NCBI GenBank assembly: GCA_009922295.1
Contig: RFWA01000087.1
Span: forward strand, 1-8,969
DNA length: 8,969 bases
DNA from: Betaproteobacteria bacterium
Lineage (GTDB): Bacteria; Pseudomonadota; Gammaproteobacteria; Burkholderiales; Burkholderiaceae_C
Direction of reading: 5' to 3'
Below the pieces are notes generated by a model, which was given only the letters and a program-made list of their open reading frames with translations, was not told where the DNA came from and did not search any database. Below are positions 7,010-8,969 of this stretch, in pieces. The position numbers and the translations under genes are program-made. Positions within the stretch are counted from its first letter, which is position 1. The number at the start of each line of letters is the position of its first letter.

Positions 7010-7747
7010 ATGAAGCCTGTATTGATCGCAAGTTTATTGGTAGTTTTTTTAACAGCATGTAGTTCGGTGAAGCTCGACTCCGCTCCGGTGGAGGATAAGT
7101 CGGGAAATCTGGTCGGCAAAGGCGTTGATGCTGGCGGGAAAGGGTCTGCGGCGGGCGGTGCCGGAGGCGCAGCTGGCGCGGGCGGTACAGCCGGAGGTGC
7201 AGCGGGCGCGGGCGGTACAGCGGGCATGGGTGGTGCAGCCGGTACGGGCGGTACAGCCGGAGGTGCAGCGGGCGCTGGCGGTACAGCCGGAGGTGCAGCG
7301 GGCGCTGGCGGTACAGCCGGAGGTGCAGCGGGCGCTGGCGGTACAGCAGGCGCTGGTGCCGCAGCGAGCGCAGTAGCGCCGTTTAACACAGCCATAAAAC
7401 AGCAGCCCGTACAAGACCTGCAAATCAGTTCAAAAGTAGTCTATTTTGACTACGACAGCAGTGCCATCAAACCTGAATTCCAGGTGGTGGTAGAGGCGCA
7501 TGCCCGCGTCCTGAGGGCGGACAAGACACGTCGTGTCGCACTTGAAGGACATACTGATGCAACTGGCGGGCGCGAGTACAACCTGGCGCTTGGCCAAAAG
7601 CGGGCCGATGCTGTTCGCAGTGCCATGAGCCTGCTCGGTGTACCAGACAGCCAGATGGAGGCCGTCAGCTTTGGCATGGAAAAGCCTGCGGCGCAGGGTT
7701 CTGACGAGGCTTCGCTTGCCAAAAACCGCCGAGTTGAGATCAATTAA
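7010..7747 (+). CDS. pal: Peptidoglycan-associated lipoprotein Pal with an expanded Gly/Ala repeat linker
   Basis: This 245-residue lipoprotein starts with a signal peptide ending in the lipobox LTAC, so Cys17 should be lipidated and the protein held in the outer membrane. Residues about 41-119 are almost only Gly, Ala and Thr in a ten-residue period (GGTAGGAAGA). The OmpA-like peptidoglycan-binding domain spans about 142-245, with VVYFDYDSSAIKP, EGHTD (Asp183) and a NLALGQKRA block (Arg198); Asp and Arg at these places bind diaminopimelate in the family. Pal tethers the outer membrane to peptidoglycan and cycles with TolB. E. coli Pal has 173 residues as precursor, so the extra length here is essentially the repeat linker. 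The protein ends NRRVEIN, slightly shorter than the tail usual in relatives. It lies 14 nt after tolB and 16 nt before the chosen cpoB start. Confidence 0.95.
   Translation: MKPVLIASLLVVFLTACSSVKLDSAPVEDKSGNLVGKGVDAGGKGSAAGGAGGAAGAGGTAGGAAGAGGTAGMGGAAGTGGTAGGAAGAGGTAGGAAGAGGTAGGAAGAGGTAGAGAAASAVAPFNTAIKQQPVQDLQISSKVVYFDYDSSAIKPEFQVVVEAHARVLRADKTRRVALEGHTDATGGREYNLALGQKRADAVRSAMSLLGVPDSQMEAVSFGMEKPAAQGSDEASLAKNRRVEIN
7165..7350 (+). repeat. 30-bp tandem repeat array inside pal (about six units)
   Basis: Six in-phase 30-bp units encode the decapeptide period GGTAGGAAGA. Units run at 7165-7194, 7195-7224, 7231-7260, 7261-7290, 7291-7320 and 7321-7350. A 6-bp insertion (7225-7230, Met-Gly) precedes the third. 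Units four and five are identical and the sixth differs from them at one base, whereas the first three carry several changes. Thirty is a multiple of three, so copy-number change keeps the reading frame. This is a likely variable-number tandem repeat. Confidence 0.93.
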
Positions 7748-7763
7748 CTTGCCTGTGCGCAAG

Positions 7764-8969
7764 ATGCCCGTGTCAGTTCCGCTGCTATCGGCTCGTTCGC
7801 GTGTCTTCGGCCTTTGCTTGGTGCTAGCCTCGGCCGTCGCCAACGCTGCCCTCTTTGGAGATGACGATGCGCGCAAAGCCATTAATGATTTGCGCCAGCG
7901 GGTTGACGCTATACAACTTTACGTCGAGACTTTGAATCGGAAAGTCGAGACTCTGCGTCAAGGTGTTGAGTCCCAGCAGCAGAAAATGGGAGCGGTGGAA
8001 CAGGCGATTGAGGCCCTACGCATCGGGGCAGAACGTGACCGCGCAGATGTCAAGCAGGGGGCGGCTCGCGCCACGGAATCGGTCGCTAAAGTGGGAGAGG
8101 ATGTCACCATCCTGAATCGTGGAATGCTTGAAGTGGGCGAAGATGTCACCATCCTGAATCGTGGCATGCTTGATTTGAAGAACAAGATCGAACTACTTCG
8201 GTCAGAAGCGGCTCAGATGCGTGGCTTCAATGAACAGTTGTTGCGTGAACTCTCTGAGGGGCAACGTCGTCAGAAGGACTTGGCTCAAGACCTTGACAAA
8301 CGGTTGCTAGCCACAACGCAAGGGCTGGAGGAGCGCTTGCTTGCTGCGACGAAGGGGCAGGATGAAAAGCTTCGTGCAACGACGCAAGGACTGGATGAGC
8401 GCTTTGCCGCTGCGACGAAGGCCCAGGACGAAAAGTTTCGTATCACCCTACAAGGACATGATGAAAAGCTCCGTGCCATAGCGCAGGGGCAGGATGAAAA
8501 GCTACGTGCCGCTGTGCAGGGGCAGGATGAAAAGCTGCGTGCCACAGTACAGGTGCTGGACGAACGGCTTCGGACCACGATACAGGGGCTGGACACACGT
8601 ATAAGTACCACGACGCAAGGGTTGGATGAACGAATTCGTTCCACTGTACAAGGTGTGGATGAGCGAGTTCGTGCAGTCGAGCCAGTGAAAGTGAGCCTGG
8701 ACGGTCGTGAATTTATGGCGGACCAGGCTGAGAAGCGCGATTTTGAAGCGGCGCTGGCTCTTTTCCGTAAAGCTGAATTTGCCGGAGCTAAAACGGCATT
8801 CTTTGACTTTTTAGGGCGATATAGCCGTAGTGGATATGCGCCGTCAGCATTGTTCTGGCTGGGTAATGCTCAGTATGCGACGCGTGACTATGCGGGGGCC
8901 ATGGTCAATTTTCGGGCGCTGATCGCCAGTGCTGCTGATCACCAACGTACACCTGAGGCGGTCCTGTCG
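7764..8969 (+). CDS. cpoB: Cell division coordinator CpoB (YbgF) with greatly extended coiled-coil region; 3' end outside window
   Basis: An open frame runs from ATG 7764 to the window edge without a stop: 402 residues, incomplete. It starts with a signal peptide (VFGLCLVLASAVANA, cut before ALFGDDDARKAI). Segments typical of betaproteobacterial YbgF follow in order: LRQRVDAI near residue 43, KNKIELLRSEAAQMRGFNEQLLREL (about 139-163), RRQKDLAQ (168-175), then EPVKVSLDGREF (about 305-316) and a TPR region from about 326 (FWLGNAQYATRDYAGAM). CpoB binds TolA and PBP1B and couples peptidoglycan synthesis to outer-membrane constriction. E. coli CpoB has 263 residues in all. The excess here lies in a 14-residue duplication (110-137) and eleven 11-residue units (181-301) inserted between RRQKDLAQ and EPVKV. 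ATG 7764 is preferred for its signal peptide; TTG 7749 and GTG 7755 are in frame. No strong Shine-Dalgarno is visible. It is probably co-transcribed with pal. Confidence 0.9.
   Translation, partial: MPVSVPLLSARSRVFGLCLVLASAVANAALFGDDDARKAINDLRQRVDAIQLYVETLNRKVETLRQGVESQQQKMGAVEQAIEALRIGAERDRADVKQGAARATESVAKVGEDVTILNRGMLEVGEDVTILNRGMLDLKNKIELLRSEAAQMRGFNEQLLRELSEGQRRQKDLAQDLDKRLLATTQGLEERLLAATKGQDEKLRATTQGLDERFAAATKAQDEKFRITLQGHDEKLRAIAQGQDEKLRAAVQGQDEKLRATVQVLDERLRTTIQGLDTRISTTTQGLDERIRSTVQGVDERVRAVEPVKVSLDGREFMADQAEKRDFEAALALFRKAEFAGAKTAFFDFLGRYSRSGYAPSALFWLGNAQYATRDYAGAMVNFRALIASAADHQRTPEAVLS
8091..8174 (+). repeat. 42-bp tandem duplication inside cpoB
   Basis: Two adjacent 42-bp copies (8091-8132 and 8133-8174) each encode VGEDVTILNRGML followed by Glu or Asp. 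They differ at four bases; three changes are silent and one swaps Glu for Asp. The frame is preserved, and 14 residues equals two heptads, so the duplication keeps coiled-coil phase. Confidence 0.92.
8304..8666 (+). repeat. 33-bp (11-residue) tandem repeat array inside cpoB, eleven units
   Basis: Eleven consecutive 33-bp units lie in exact register from 8304 to 8666, with consensus LRATTQGLDER. Position 1 is Leu, Ile or Phe, position 5 is Thr, Val, Leu, Ile or Ala, position 7 is usually Gly, position 8 is Leu, Val, Gln or His, and positions 9-11 are usually Asp-Glu-Arg/Lys. The preceding segment 8271-8303 (QKDLAQDLDKR) fits the same pattern and may be the ancestral unit. DNA identity between units is uneven; 8469-8501 and 8502-8534 are very alike, and 8304-8369 resembles 8370-8435 as a 66-bp pair. 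Confidence 0.93.

Noticed and set aside
7165..7350. CRISPR-like array of 30-bp direct repeats
   Set aside because: Units abut with no unique spacers, keep codon phase and encode a continuous protein linker.
6931..7395. A 154-codon minus-strand frame rich in Pro and Ala (PPAPAAPPAVPP style)
   Set aside because: It is the antisense reading of the pal Gly/Ala repeat. GC-rich repeats with a period divisible by three stay open in many frames; pal has a lipobox, an OmpA domain and a Shine-Dalgarno, while this frame has no recognisable domain.
7049..7423. Minus-strand Cys/Thr/Ser repeat frame and the plus-strand frame 7125-7376 across the same repeat
   Set aside because: Both are out-of-frame readings of the same 30-bp array, with no start context and no family resemblance.
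7958..8185. Minus-strand frame with a repeated PRFRMVTSSPT segment
   Set aside because: It is the antisense of the 42-bp duplication inside cpoB.
8285..8644. A 119-codon minus-strand Ser/Arg/Cys repeat frame
   Set aside because: It is the antisense shadow of the 33-bp cpoB array; the plus-strand frame continues into a clear TPR domain and carries the conserved flanks.
1..8969. tRNA, rRNA, riboswitch, insertion sequence or attachment site
   Set aside because: Nothing resembling a tRNA fold, an rRNA segment, a transposase frame or terminal inverted repeats was found by eye; genes fill almost the whole window and no gap exceeds about 100 bp.

Overview
The window looks like chromosomal DNA of a Gram-negative betaproteobacterium, most likely Burkholderiales (Comamonadaceae-like). 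This rests on the protein style of the RNase G tail, MsbA, TolB, Pal and CpoB and on the moderately high GC with dense gene packing. The genus is an inference; no rRNA or tRNA is present to fix it.

Layout. The left edge holds the last 49 codons of ribonuclease G (rng), followed with a 4-nt overlap or a 17-nt gap by a NodB-type polysaccharide deacetylase. Next, after a short A+T-rich gap, comes an extended-SDR nucleotide-sugar epimerase/dehydratase-like protein in which the catalytic Tyr is replaced by Asn. It converges with a minus-strand pair, msbA (lipid A-core flippase) followed by a GT4 glycosyltransferase. Divergent from msbA is a GT2 glycosyltransferase of the WaaE/KdtX type. Its 3' end overlaps tolB by 23 nt, so it appears to head a plus-strand unit GT2-tolB-pal-cpoB that runs off the right edge. 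The middle of the window (about 170-5713) is therefore a lipopolysaccharide/surface-glycan building and export block placed between rng and the Tol-Pal genes. The usual upstream partners tolQ, tolR and tolA are not between it and tolB.

How the genes work together. The two glycosyltransferases, the deacetylase and the SDR protein probably make or trim LPS core or another surface sugar; MsbA flips the lipid A-core to the periplasmic face. TolB, Pal and CpoB form the periplasmic/outer-membrane half of the Tol-Pal machine, which constricts the outer membrane at division and coordinates peptidoglycan synthesis.

Most unusual content. Two adjacent, functionally coupled Tol-Pal proteins each carry a large tandem-repeat expansion. 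Pal has an approximately 80-residue Gly/Ala/Thr linker encoded by six 30-bp repeats between its lipid anchor and its peptidoglycan-binding domain. CpoB has eleven consecutive 11-residue (33-bp) units, plus a 42-bp tandem duplication, inserted into the coiled-coil region ahead of its TPR domain; this makes it far longer than usual. The Pal repeats are nearly identical in DNA (young or homogenised), while the CpoB units have diverged in DNA but kept an exact 11-codon register (older, selected). This paired lengthening is the best candidate here for undescribed biology.
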